A stretch of DNA of 21,773 nt from the NCBI GenBank assembly GCA_937923265.1, contig CALAJY010000011.1:1-21773 (forward strand), written 5' to 3'. The stretch is from an uncultured Tissierellia bacterium. Lineage in GTDB: Bacteria; Bacillota; Clostridia; Tissierellales; Peptoniphilaceae. Position 1 is the first letter of the stretch. Each line of letters starts with the position of its first letter. The position numbers and the translations under genes were made by a program. The notes beneath the pieces are model-generated. The model was given only the letters and a program-made list of their open reading frames with translations, did not search any database and had not been told where the DNA came from. Positions 15,826 through 21,773 of this stretch are shown piece by piece.

Positions 15826-15841
15826 GATTACTCCTGTAATC
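15826..15841 (-). promoter_or_regulatory. Hairpin presenting the znuC ribosome site
   Basis: GATTAC-AGGA-GTAATC is a perfect 6-bp inverted repeat whose loop is the Shine-Dalgarno core; the znuA stop codon TAA lies in the 3' arm. It could tune znuC translation or tie it to ribosomes finishing znuA. Confidence 0.45.
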
Positions 15842-16883
15842 CCGCCTTTAACGACTCCAAGTTTTTCTCCATCAGAAGGAAGTAATCCGCACCCGCCTTC
15901 TGGTCTTCCGGTGAGATGGACTCCAGCGTGTACAGAGGATACACCTTGCCGCCGATTTCCTCCGCTAAGGACTTGCTCATGGCATCGTCCCCATACGCAT
16001 CCCGGAAGATTGCCTTGCGGCCGTCTTTTTTCGCTTGGTCCACAATTTCCGCCAACTTTTTCGCATCAGGCTGTCCATCGGCGAGAAGACCTTGAATGGA
16101 GACTTGTTTTAAGGCGTAATCCCTGCACAAATATCCAAAGGCCCGGTGAGGCACGACGATCGTCTTTCCCGAAAAAGGAGCCAATTCCTTGGTATATTTC
16201 TCATCCAAGGCTTCCAATTTCTTGTCCAATTTCTCCAAATTCTTTGTGTAATCCTCTTTGTGAGCGGGATCGAGCTCCATGAGATAGTTCGCTATGTTTC
16301 GTGACTGAATCCGGGCATTCTTGGGGCTTAGCCAGATATGAGGATCATATTGTCCATGATGGTGATGTGCATGCTCATCTTCATGGTCATGGTCCTTGTC
16401 TTCCCGGGACTCCGCTTTCTCGTCCTCATGATCATGGTCATGGTCCGCTTCCTCGGTTTCCGTGGTCTTGATCAGATCAACCCCCTTTGAGGAATCCAAC
16501 AACTTCACGGTCTCCGGCAGATTTTCTTTTAACTTATCCAGCCAGGCTTCCAAACCGGCCCCACTGTAAATGAGCCCCTGGGACTTGCTCAGGTCCACCA
16601 TCAACCCGGAAGACGGCTCCCAATGGTGCGCATCCGGATCTCCTTCAATGAGAACATGGACCTGCCCGTGGTCTCCAAGAATCTCCCGCGTGAAGTTTGC
16701 CAAAAAGCAGGTACTGCAGTAGAGCTCCGGGGACCGTTCTTTCGCGGATTCCGTCGCCATTTTCGAGGTCTCCGGCGAAGAAAGCGCAGAAGATCCCACC
16801 GACTTCGTCTCCCGGTTCGCACAGCCTTCCAGACCGGTCAGCAGGAAGACGAGAGACAGGACAATTGTTAGAATTTTTTTCAT
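15828..16883 (-). CDS. znuA: Zinc-binding lipoprotein of ABC transporter (ZnuA/AdcA-like)
   Basis: A 351-residue surface receptor that captures zinc and hands it to ZnuB. Signal peptide with lipobox LEGC (Cys21 lipidated). Likely metal ligands are His86/His87 in DAHHWEP, His182 in YDPHIWLSP and His246 in VVPHRAFGY. Residues 147-177 form the His/Asp/Glu-rich loop typical of zinc rather than manganese receptors (DHDHDHEDE, DHDHEDEHAHHHH). A CxxC pair (CSTC, residues 56-59) near the N-terminus is an extra feature. AAGGAG lies 7 bases before the ATG. It heads the transporter genes, behind a structured leader, and no Zur/AdcR box was recognised. Confidence 0.96.
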   Translation of the reverse strand: MKKILTIVLSLVFLLTGLEGCANRETKSVGSSALSSPETSKMATESAKERSPELYCSTCFLANFTREILGDHGQVHVLIEGDPDAHHWEPSSGLMVDLSKSQGLIYSGAGLEAWLDKLKENLPETVKLLDSSKGVDLIKTTETEEADHDHDHEDEKAESREDKDHDHEDEHAHHHHGQYDPHIWLSPKNARIQSRNIANYLMELDPAHKEDYTKNLEKLDKKLEALDEKYTKELAPFSGKTIVVPHRAFGYLCRDYALKQVSIQGLLADGQPDAKKLAEIVDQAKKDGRKAIFRDAYGDDAMSKSLAEEIGGKVYPLYTLESISPEDQKAGADYFLLMEKNLESLKAGLQE

Positions 16884-17002
16884 GTTGTTTTCTCCTTAAG
16901 TTCTGCCCACATACCTACTTTGACAGAAAGAAAGAGAAAACCAACTGGAAGTAAAACTCCCGTAGCAGCCGCTACCTGGCATCCTATTCTATTTTCTATC
17001 AA
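16880..17002 (-). CDS. Possible 40-codon hydrophobic ORF coupled to znuA
   Basis: From a TTG at 17002 the minus strand reads 40 codons to a TGA that overlaps the znuA ATG (ATGA at 16880-16883). The middle (VAAATGVLLPVGFLFLSV) could be one membrane helix, followed by KVGMWAELKEKTT. The weak points are the TTG start with an AAGGA only 2 bases ahead, and the fact that the same stretch folds into a strong RNA structure that could explain the sequence by itself. Treat as a candidate only. Confidence 0.25.
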   Translation of the reverse strand: MIENRIGCQVAAATGVLLPVGFLFLSVKVGMWAELKEKTT

Positions 17003-17005
17003 AGT
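16917..17005 (-). ncRNA. Structured leader RNA candidate upstream of zinc operon
   Basis: In minus-strand RNA ACUUUGAUAGAAA (16993-17005) pairs over 13 positions with UUUCUGUCAAAGU (16917-16929), with one U-G pair that would be a mismatch on the plus strand. Inside, CCAG (16976-16979) pairs with UUGG (16941-16944), and this encloses two hairpins: GUAGC-GGCU-GCUAC (16962-16975) and GGAG/UUCC (16947-16960). This three-way junction resembles no riboswitch class I can name. It lies 33 bases before the znuA ATG. A zinc-responsive element is inference. Confidence 0.5.
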
Positions 17006-17018
17006 CCTTTGCGGGCAA

Positions 17019-18728
17019 TTAGCGATGATGATTCTCTTTGATCTTACGGTCGATTTCTTCCATGCTCTCCAGCTGAAGAACCTCCTCCGCAAACTTCTTT
17101 GCTTCGTCATAGGAAGAAGTAAGGATAATATCCTTTACCTTCGCCACTTTCGAAGCAGGAGCAGAAAATTCATCGAGACCGAGGCCCAACAGGAGATAGG
17201 TGGCATCGGTGTCGCCGGCAAAGCCGCCACACATTCCACACCATTTTCCTTCCTCATGGGCGCTATCGATGACTCGCTTGATTGCAGCAAGAACCGCGGG
17301 GTTATAGGTGTTGTACAGATTTGCAATCACATCATTCCCTCGGTCAACCGCCAAGATATATTGGGTGAGGTCATTGGTGCCGATACTGAAGTAATCGCAG
17401 TATTTGGCTAAGCGAGGCGCCATCATCACCGATGCAGGCGTCTCCACCATCATTCCCACATCAATTGTATCATTGTAGTCAATAGATTCTGCTTGCAATT
17501 CCTTCTTATAAGTTTCCACGAGTTCCCGAACCTTTATAATCTCCTCCACGGAAATCACCATGGGAAGCAGAATCTTCACGTTTCCAAAGGCACTTGCCCT
17601 TAAAATGGCACGAAGTTGGGCCCGAAAAATCTCCGGCTTATCAAAGCAGATTCGGAGGGCTCTCCATCCCAGGAAGGGGTTATCCTCTTTGGGAAAGCTG
17701 TAATAGCTCAACGATTTATCTCCCCCGATGTCCAACGTGCGAATCAAAAGAGGCCGATCTCCGCATTGGCTTGCCGCCTCGCGGTAAACCGCAAATTGTT
17801 CCTCTTCCGTGGGAAAGTGACTGTTGTCCATATAGAGGAATTCGGTGCGAAACAGACCACAGCCATCCGCTCCCGCTTCAAATCCCACGGTGAGATCCTG
17901 TAAATTTCCGATGTTGGTGGCAACGGAAATTTTTCTTCCGTCCGTCGTGACGGCTTCCCGGTTTTTCACGCTTTCCAGGCGCGCACGTTCCTCTTGCTCG
18001 CTTTGCAGCAGGTCCGCATAGGACTTCTTGACCTCTTCATCGGGATTGACCAAGACAAAGCCCTTCTGAGCATCCAGGATCAAGAAATCTCCATCCGTAA
18101 TCTCCTGACTCACTGTTTTCATTCCCACCAGGGCAGGAATGCCAAGCGTCTGGGCGATAATGGAGGTGTGGGAGGTTTTCCCTCCCAAATCATTCGCAAA
18201 TCCGAGCACCCGTTTCTTATCCATTAAGGAGGTGTCAGAGGGCGTAAGTTCCTGACAGACGATGATGCAGTCCTCAGCCAGCTGAGAGAGATCCTGGGGC
18301 TTCTTTCCCAGCAATAGATAAAGCAGGTTTTCTCCGATGTCCCGATAGTCGGCCCCCCTCTCCTTGAGATAAGCGTCTTCCAGGGACTCCATCATGCTCG
18401 CCATCTCGTCGGTGGTTGCCTCGAGAGCAGCCTCGGCATTGCAAAGGTTATTCTGAATTTTCTCCTTTACCGTGTCGGCGTAATAGGGGTCGGATAAAAG
18501 CTCCAGATGCGCCTCCAAAACCTCCTGCTGGGTTTGGCTCTCCGTTCCTCGGCTTTTTAGCTGGTCGGCATAGGCGGAGAAGGCCCGGTCAACCCGACTC
18601 TGCTCGCTCTTCACCCGGTCCTCCGAGATTGTTTCATGATCAATCGTTAATTCCTCTTTGATAAACCGCTTCGCCGGTCCCATGGCAAGTCCCTGGGAAG
18701 CGATGATCCCCTCTAACTTCTTGGTCAT
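17019..18728 (-). CDS. ptsI: Phosphotransferase system Enzyme I
   Basis: Transfers phosphate from phosphoenolpyruvate to HPr, the first step of PTS sugar uptake. The 569-residue length is normal. The HPr-binding helical region lies in the first 145 residues, and phospho-His187 is in GGKTSHTSIIAQTLGIPALVG. The PEP-binding barrel includes GLFRTEFLYMD, RTLDIGGDK, LLPMVISVEEI, MMVETPASVMMA and GTNDLTQYILAVDR. The active-site cysteine lies in WCGMCGGFAGD, with Gly where many enzymes have Glu. AAAGGAG precedes the ATG. It lies 64 bases after ptsH, with a terminator hairpin between them, so expression is probably partly uncoupled from HPr. Confidence 0.97.
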   Translation of the reverse strand: MTKKLEGIIASQGLAMGPAKRFIKEELTIDHETISEDRVKSEQSRVDRAFSAYADQLKSRGTESQTQQEVLEAHLELLSDPYYADTVKEKIQNNLCNAEAALEATTDEMASMMESLEDAYLKERGADYRDIGENLLYLLLGKKPQDLSQLAEDCIIVCQELTPSDTSLMDKKRVLGFANDLGGKTSHTSIIAQTLGIPALVGMKTVSQEITDGDFLILDAQKGFVLVNPDEEVKKSYADLLQSEQEERARLESVKNREAVTTDGRKISVATNIGNLQDLTVGFEAGADGCGLFRTEFLYMDNSHFPTEEEQFAVYREAASQCGDRPLLIRTLDIGGDKSLSYYSFPKEDNPFLGWRALRICFDKPEIFRAQLRAILRASAFGNVKILLPMVISVEEIIKVRELVETYKKELQAESIDYNDTIDVGMMVETPASVMMAPRLAKYCDYFSIGTNDLTQYILAVDRGNDVIANLYNTYNPAVLAAIKRVIDSAHEEGKWCGMCGGFAGDTDATYLLLGLGLDEFSAPASKVAKVKDIILTSSYDEAKKFAEEVLQLESMEEIDRKIKENHHR

Positions 18729-18754
18729 ATCGTGCTCCTTTATATCAGTGTAAA

Positions 18755-18786
18755 GTAAAAAAAAGGGGATACCTGCGTATCCCCTT
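18755..18786 (-). terminator. Terminator between ptsH and ptsI
   Basis: AAGGGGATAC pairs perfectly with its complement around a 4-base loop, followed on the minus strand by TTTTTTTACTTT. It sits right after ptsH and before ptsI, where partial read-through would make more HPr than Enzyme I message. Confidence 0.9.
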
Positions 18787-18791
18787 CTGCT

Positions 18792-19052
18792 CTATTCGGA
18801 AAGATTTTGAATGAAATCCACTACCTTGTCTACGTTTTCCCCAGCATCTTCTCCGTTAATGCGAACGGTGATTTCGGTTCCCTTGGAAATTCCCAAGCTC
18901 ATCACATTGAAAATGCTCTTTGCATTCGCTACTTTGCCATCTTTGACAATTTCCACATCTCCGGGAATGTTCTTTACGAACTGTACCAGAGCTGCAGCCG
19001 GACGAGCATGTAATCCGGTCTCATTTACCACAGTTACCTTTTTCTCAGCCAT
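18792..19052 (-). CDS. ptsH: Phosphocarrier protein HPr
   Basis: An 86-residue carrier of phosphate between Enzyme I and sugar-specific permeases. Phospho-acceptor His15 is in ETGLHARPAA, with Arg17 next to it. The regulatory Ser46 is present in NAKSIFNVMSLGI, the site phosphorylated by HPr kinase in Bacillota to make the CcpA co-effector. A strong AAGGAGG ribosome site precedes the ATG. It lies between the CcpA-like regulator gene and ptsI, all on the same strand, with its own extended -10 promoter and terminator. Confidence 0.98.
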   Translation of the reverse strand: MAEKKVTVVNETGLHARPAAALVQFVKNIPGDVEIVKDGKVANAKSIFNVMSLGISKGTEITVRINGEDAGENVDKVVDFIQNLSE

Positions 19053-19087
19053 CGTGGACCTCCTTACATTTATTTAGTTATTGTCTT

Positions 19088-19096
19088 ATTATATCA
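19088..19096 (-). promoter_or_regulatory. Extended -10 promoter of ptsH
   Basis: TGA-TATAAT on the minus strand, 36 bases before the ptsH ATG, with no clear -35. It starts just after the stop codon of the LacI-family gene. Confidence 0.65.
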
Positions 19097-19103
19097 AAAA
19101 CTC

Positions 19104-20165
19104 TTACGTATTTCTCTTCTTTGTGGATTCTCCGACTTTAATTTCCGTAGGCAGGTACACAGACTCATCTAAGGTCATCTTTCTGGGCTCGCCCATGTGC
19201 TTGGAATTGTAATGCAGAAGTTTAATCAGAAGACGAATCGCCACGGCCCCGATATCATAATACCCTTCCACGACCGTCGTCAGCCGCGGACGAATGGTTT
19301 GCGAAAAACGGGAGCATCCAAAACCCGTAATCTGAATATCATCGGGGACGGAAATCTTATGGTCATAGCAATAATGATAAATTCCAATCGCAAGGTCATC
19401 GCTTTCGCAGACAAAGGCGTGATTTCTTAGCTTCTTTTTCCCCAGAAGCTCTTCCGCTGCGTGATAACCGATCTCAATTTCGGTTTCTTTCTCGAGTCCT
19501 TCCCCGGTTTCGCAATTGTAGATATCCGGCTCCAGCTTGTGTTCCCGAACGGCATCTTCAAACCCGGCGCTTTTCATCTTCGTGATTTCATAGCCCAAAT
19601 CTCTTCGGACATATGTAAGTTTCTTGTTGCCCAAGGAGATCACATAGTCGGTAATCTCTTTCATCGCTGTCCGGCAATCAAAGGACACCGTCCGAAAATC
19701 ATTTGCCTTATAGAATCGATCGAGAAGAATATAAGGTAGGCCAAAGTCTTTAATCTTGACGATAATCTCCGGTTCAATGTCTTCCGAGATGACCACGACC
19801 CCCTCCACCTGTTTTTTATAGAGGGCCTCCACCGAATCCCGTTTTTGCTCTAACTTATCATAGGTACTGGATAAAAGGATATCATGGGAATCATCGTCCA
19901 ATCTTCCCACTTCTTCCACGCCTCGCACGATTTGGGCCATGTAGTCAATTCCAATGTCTTGAACAAGAATTCCGATGGAATTTGATTTTTTCATAACCAG
20001 ACTTCGGGCAAGTTGGTTTGCTTTAAAACCCAACTTCGTGATAGCGTCCTGAACCTTCTGCTCCGCTTCTGGGCTTACCGGTTTCGACTTGTTCATCACA
20101 CGGGATACAGTAGAAATCGATACGCCTGCCAATTTAGCAACGTCTTTAATTGTTGGCTGTGCCAT
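19104..20165 (-). CDS. LacI-family regulator, CcpA-like
   Basis: A 353-residue transcription factor. The N-terminal helix-turn-helix is TIKDVAKLAGVSISTVSRVMN (residues 5-25), followed by the hinge NQLARSLVMKKSNSIGIL. The periplasmic-binding-protein-like effector core runs from about 60 to 340. The segment ITGFGCSRFSQTIRPRLTTVV-EGYYDIGAVAIRLLIKLL matches the CcpA C-subdomain closely, including the Arg-Pro region that contacts Ser46-phosphorylated HPr in known CcpA. Its location immediately upstream of ptsH supports a carbon catabolite role. I leave the symbol blank because other LacI members share these traits. GGGGTGG precedes the ATG. Confidence 0.9.
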   Translation of the reverse strand: MAQPTIKDVAKLAGVSISTVSRVMNKSKPVSPEAEQKVQDAITKLGFKANQLARSLVMKKSNSIGILVQDIGIDYMAQIVRGVEEVGRLDDDSHDILLSSTYDKLEQKRDSVEALYKKQVEGVVVISEDIEPEIIVKIKDFGLPYILLDRFYKANDFRTVSFDCRTAMKEITDYVISLGNKKLTYVRRDLGYEITKMKSAGFEDAVREHKLEPDIYNCETGEGLEKETEIEIGYHAAEELLGKKKLRNHAFVCESDDLAIGIYHYCYDHKISVPDDIQITGFGCSRFSQTIRPRLTTVVEGYYDIGAVAIRLLIKLLHYNSKHMGEPRKMTLDESVYLPTEIKVGESTKKRNT

Positions 20166-20206
20166 ATATCCACCCCACTTAAATTTGATAAAAAAACCTT
20201 ACTCAC

Positions 20207-20235
20207 ATAGTAGCATAAAAACGATTCCATGTGAA
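20207..20235 (-). promoter_or_regulatory. Sigma-70-type promoter of the CcpA-like gene
   Basis: TTCACA, 17 bases, TACTAT on the minus strand, with TGC directly before the -10 (extended). The predicted start is about 35 bases before the ATG. Confidence 0.8.
20216..20229 (-). promoter_or_regulatory. cre-like operator in the promoter spacer
   Basis: TGGAATCGTTTTTA matches the Bacillus cre consensus TGWAANCGNTNWCA at all but two positions and has the central CG typical of LacI-family operators. It fills the spacer between -35 and -10, where a bound repressor would block polymerase. Confidence 0.5.
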
Positions 20236-20302
20236 TATTTTTTTTACTTGAATTCTGCAATTTGGTTCACTTCCCGGCTTTTCCTAGGAGAAAACCACCC
20301 AT
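20236..20302. other. Intergenic stretch with no feature seen
   Basis: An AT-rich gap between the promoter of the CcpA-like gene and the terminator of the YtxH-DUF948 operon. I found no ORF or repeat that stands out. Confidence 0.6.
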
Positions 20303-20337
20303 AAAAGAAAGGAAGTCCCTCCTGGAGACTTCCTTTC
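20303..20337 (-). terminator. Terminator of the YtxH-DUF948 operon
   Basis: An 11-bp stem (GAAAGGAAGTC with its complement) lies just past the DUF948 stop. The T run on the minus strand is weak (TTTTAT). Confidence 0.75.
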
Positions 20338-20356
20338 CTGGTAAGTTCGAATTGTC

Positions 20357-20821
20357 CTATTTTTTTAGAACATCACGGGCAATTTGTGCAATTTCTTTCA
20401 CATAACCCATCGTCGATGCCGACTTGGAAAGACCACTGGATAGGGTATCTGCCGTATCCACCGCCGTCGTTGCGATATACTCTACACTATCCGCCACATC
20501 GGAAGAAATCCGAGAGGCGTTGACAATCGTATCCTTGGCACCACGGACGGTATCCACCAAATCATTGGATGAGGATTTTAACATCAAGTTCACCTCATCG
20601 AGGGTTCCGTTCACATTTTTTGTAATTCCGGGAAGATTCTTTAACGTTGCATCTAATTCTTCGCGGTTCTTCTCCACTAATTCAGAGATCGTGGCAACTG
20701 CCTTCGAAAGCTTGGACAGGGTTAGGATCAGAAACACAATCGCAACAATAGCCGCAATACAAAGCAGGGCCACCAAGAGTCCGGTTAGTGAAAAAGAAAA
20801 GACCAGTTCATTGTTTGGCAC
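20357..20821 (-). CDS. DUF948 (YtxG-like) membrane-anchored protein
   Basis: A 154-residue protein with one N-terminal membrane helix (LTGLLVALLCIAAIVAIVFLILTL, about residues 13-36) and a long helical tail rich in V, D, T and S with heptad-like spacing (VEKNREELDATLKNLPGITKNVNGTLDEVN). It matches the DUF948 family, which resembles parts of methyl-accepting proteins without a signalling domain. In Bacillus subtilis the ytxG-ytxH genes belong to the general stress regulon. It follows the YtxH gene by 17 bases and ends the operon. Confidence 0.88.
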   Translation of the reverse strand: MPNNELVFSFSLTGLLVALLCIAAIVAIVFLILTLSKLSKAVATISELVEKNREELDATLKNLPGITKNVNGTLDEVNLMLKSSSNDLVDTVRGAKDTIVNASRISSDVADSVEYIATTAVDTADTLSSGLSKSASTMGYVKEIAQIARDVLKK

Positions 20822-20838
20822 AACAACCTCCCTTTCTT

Positions 20839-21345
20839 CTACTTATTCTTCTTTCCGTCCTTGACATCCTCTTTGACGTTTTTTACGCCTTCCTTAACAT
20901 CGTCTTTTACCTTCTTGGCGCTGTCCTTCACGTCCTCAACGACATCCTCTGCGGTGTCCTTGACCTGGTTTTTGCTGTATTCCTTGTTGTATTCCTTGCT
21001 GGCAGCCTTTACGCCTGCATCAATCGCCGGTCCAATGCTCGTCAAACGGCTTCCCACATTTTCCTGGTAAGCGTTCTTTGCGCTGTTGACAAATTCACCC
21101 GTTTTATCCTTCACGGTATTATAGACATCCTGGGTGGTGTCGCGAACCTTAACGGATGCATCTTTGGCAGCGTTCAAAAGTTCTTCCCGGGTTTCTTCAC
21201 CCGCTTGCGGAGCAAACAAAACGCCGGCGATCCCGCCAAGGGCTGCTCCCAAAACGGCTCCCAATGCAACTTTCTTTGCATCTTCCATCCGTGCACGACG
21301 AACCCGTTCCTTATTTTTCTGTTCAATATAATCTACAATTCCCAT
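20839..21345 (-). CDS. YtxH domain protein with LEA-like repeats
   Basis: A 168-residue protein. A glycine/alanine-rich membrane helix (VALGAVLGAALGGIAGVLFAP, residues 26-46) leads into the YtxH signature FAPQAGEETREEL. The C-terminal half is very polar and made of degenerate repeats such as VEDVKDSAKKVKDDVKEGVKNV, like late-embryogenesis-abundant stress proteins, predicted to be amphipathic helices. AAGGAGG precedes the ATG. First gene of a two-gene operon with the DUF948 protein. The promoter type (21385-21408) and the family both suggest a stress role, which is inference. Confidence 0.9.
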   Translation of the reverse strand: MGIVDYIEQKNKERVRRARMEDAKKVALGAVLGAALGGIAGVLFAPQAGEETREELLNAAKDASVKVRDTTQDVYNTVKDKTGEFVNSAKNAYQENVGSRLTSIGPAIDAGVKAASKEYNKEYSKNQVKDTAEDVVEDVKDSAKKVKDDVKEGVKNVKEDVKDGKKNK

Positions 21346-21384
21346 AGTTCCCTCCTTTAGTTATTTCAAGTTGATAAGATACTT

Positions 21385-21408
21385 ATACCCGCTCTTGGTA
21401 TTTGAAAC
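21385..21408 (-). promoter_or_regulatory. Sigma-B-like promoter of the YtxH operon
   Basis: GTTTCA, 12 bases, GGGTAT on the minus strand, close to the Bacillus sigma-B consensus GTTTAA-N12-14-GGGTAT. A sigma-70 reading (TATAAG at 21382-21387) lacks a recognisable -35. Confidence 0.5.
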
Positions 21409-21420
21409 ACAAATCCTAAA

Positions 21421-21453
21421 TAAAACAAAAGCTCCCAATCTAAGATTGGGAGC
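21421..21453 (-). terminator. Terminator of the 6S RNA gene
   Basis: GCTCCCAATC pairs perfectly over 10 bp around a 3-base loop and is followed by TTTTGTTTTA on the minus strand. It ends the RNA gene before the YtxH promoter. Confidence 0.95.
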
Positions 21454-21628
21454 AACAACCAAAGTTGTATCCCTGGGACCCTACTATATTAATACCTTCT
21501 GTATGTGAAGGTGGGTTCGCTGTCAGTACCTTCCGAAGTCCACGCAATGGAGGCTTGACGTCCGATACTGAACTCCGCAATCCCTTATAAGCGGCGTAGG
21601 TTTAATGTTCGGGTATCCTCCCAAGGAC
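21454..21628 (-). ncRNA. ssrS: Probable 6S RNA
   Basis: A non-coding transcript with its own promoter and terminator that has the 6S layout. The first bases GUCCUUGGGA pair over 10 positions with UCCCAGGGAU (21469-21478), closing the ends. ACCC/GGGU continues the stem. A large internal bubble carries a CCGC/GCGG hairpin on the 5' side and ACCUUC/GAAGGU on the 3' side. UCAGUAUC pairs with GGUACUGA to form the terminal stem. 6S RNA mimics an open promoter and sequesters sigma-70 RNA polymerase in stationary phase. No SRP, tmRNA or RNase P consensus motif was found. The exact 3' end is uncertain; the primary transcript should run through the terminator. Confidence 0.7.
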
Positions 21629-21634
21629 AAATTC

Positions 21635-21663
21635 ATTATACCAACGATTTCCCTCCGATGCAA
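21635..21663 (-). promoter_or_regulatory. Sigma-70 promoter of the 6S RNA
   Basis: TTGCAT, 17 bases, TATAAT on the minus strand. Counting 7 bases from the -10 gives a start at 21628, exactly the first base of the closing stem. Confidence 0.85.
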
Positions 21664-21759
21664 GGAAATCGGAACAAGAACAAGCCTCCTGCTCTCTTTT
21701 TCCGTGAAAGGCTTATAAATATGGTAGGATATCTAAAGAAGTGAGAAGGGAGGGATTTT

Positions 21760-21773
21760 TTGAAGCGTCTAAT
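21760..21773 (+). CDS. Start of a rightward gene, TTG start, cut by window edge
   Basis: GGGAGGG at 21748-21754 is followed 5 bases later by TTG AAG CGT CTA, which would begin M-K-R-L. Only four codons are in the window, so nothing can be said about function. The upstream 90 bases contain AT-rich sequence (TTATAAATATGG) but no clear promoter. Confidence 0.4.

Noticed and set aside
16345..16445. Repeated CATGGTCATG-type sequence considered as a repeat element
   Set aside because: It encodes the His/Asp-rich zinc loop of ZnuA in frame.
16917..17005. Long inverted repeat read as a terminator for ptsI
   Set aside because: The arms are about 63 bases apart and no T run follows, so it does not fit an intrinsic terminator.
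20788..21360. 190-residue plus-strand frame rich in hydrophobic residues, looks like a membrane protein
   Set aside because: It is the complement of the Lys/Asp/Val-rich YtxH repeats and the DUF948 start, which reads as Leu/Phe/Val on the other strand. It has no ribosome site, and the minus-strand genes have clear families.

Overview
The window reads as ordinary chromosome of a Gram-positive Bacillota, most likely Clostridia or Tissierellia (a Peptoniphilaceae-like genome of moderate GC). This placement is inferred from strong AGGAGG-type ribosome sites, Firmicute families (greA-lysS pairing, YdbC/PC4, CvfB, YitT, UPF0473/DUF1292, YtxH/DUF948, HPr with Ser46, a CcpA-like regulator) and lipoproteins in place of periplasmic proteins. 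No 16S or other taxonomic marker is present. No phage, insertion sequence, CRISPR array or rRNA/tRNA gene was seen. Nearly all genes lie on the minus strand.

Layout from left to right. (1) 1-3624: minus-strand genes ydbC-like, metallophosphoesterase and CYTH protein form one overlapping operon ending at a strong terminator. Beyond it lie greA and lysS; lysS runs off the left edge. (2) 3659-4590: a divergent plus-strand pair, recX and a GIY-YIG endonuclease. (3) 4547-9353: a minus-strand operon of RluA-type pseudouridine synthase, OmpR-type response regulator, membrane histidine kinase and a large unknown lipoprotein. It has a clear promoter, and its terminator is embedded in the 3' end of the convergent GIY-YIG gene. 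(4) 9365-10330: a DUF1292 protein with a Cys/His cluster, then a small P-loop protein, with their own promoter and terminator. (5) 10305-16883: a long close-packed run of zinc ABC transporter znuA-znuC-znuB, YitT-type membrane protein, cvfB, a cytoplasmic parvulin and dipeptidase pepD. (6) 17019-20235: a CcpA-like LacI regulator, ptsH (HPr) and ptsI (Enzyme I), which together make a carbon-signalling locus. (7) 20303-21408: a YtxH-DUF948 pair behind a promoter that resembles a sigma-B promoter. (8) 21421-21663: a probable 6S RNA with its promoter and terminator. At the right edge a divergent gene starts with TTG.

The least ordinary signals are four. First, the 135-nt leader of the zinc operon folds into a long-range 13-bp stem enclosing a three-way junction, and also contains a possible 40-codon hydrophobic ORF coupled to znuA by an ATGA overlap. 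Second, a cre-like operator sits exactly in the promoter spacer of the CcpA-like regulator gene. Third, YtxH/DUF948 have a sigma-B-like promoter. Fourth, a terminator is carried by the coding end of the opposing gene. I see no clear multi-gene system that is new to biology; the zinc leader is the best candidate for something undescribed.
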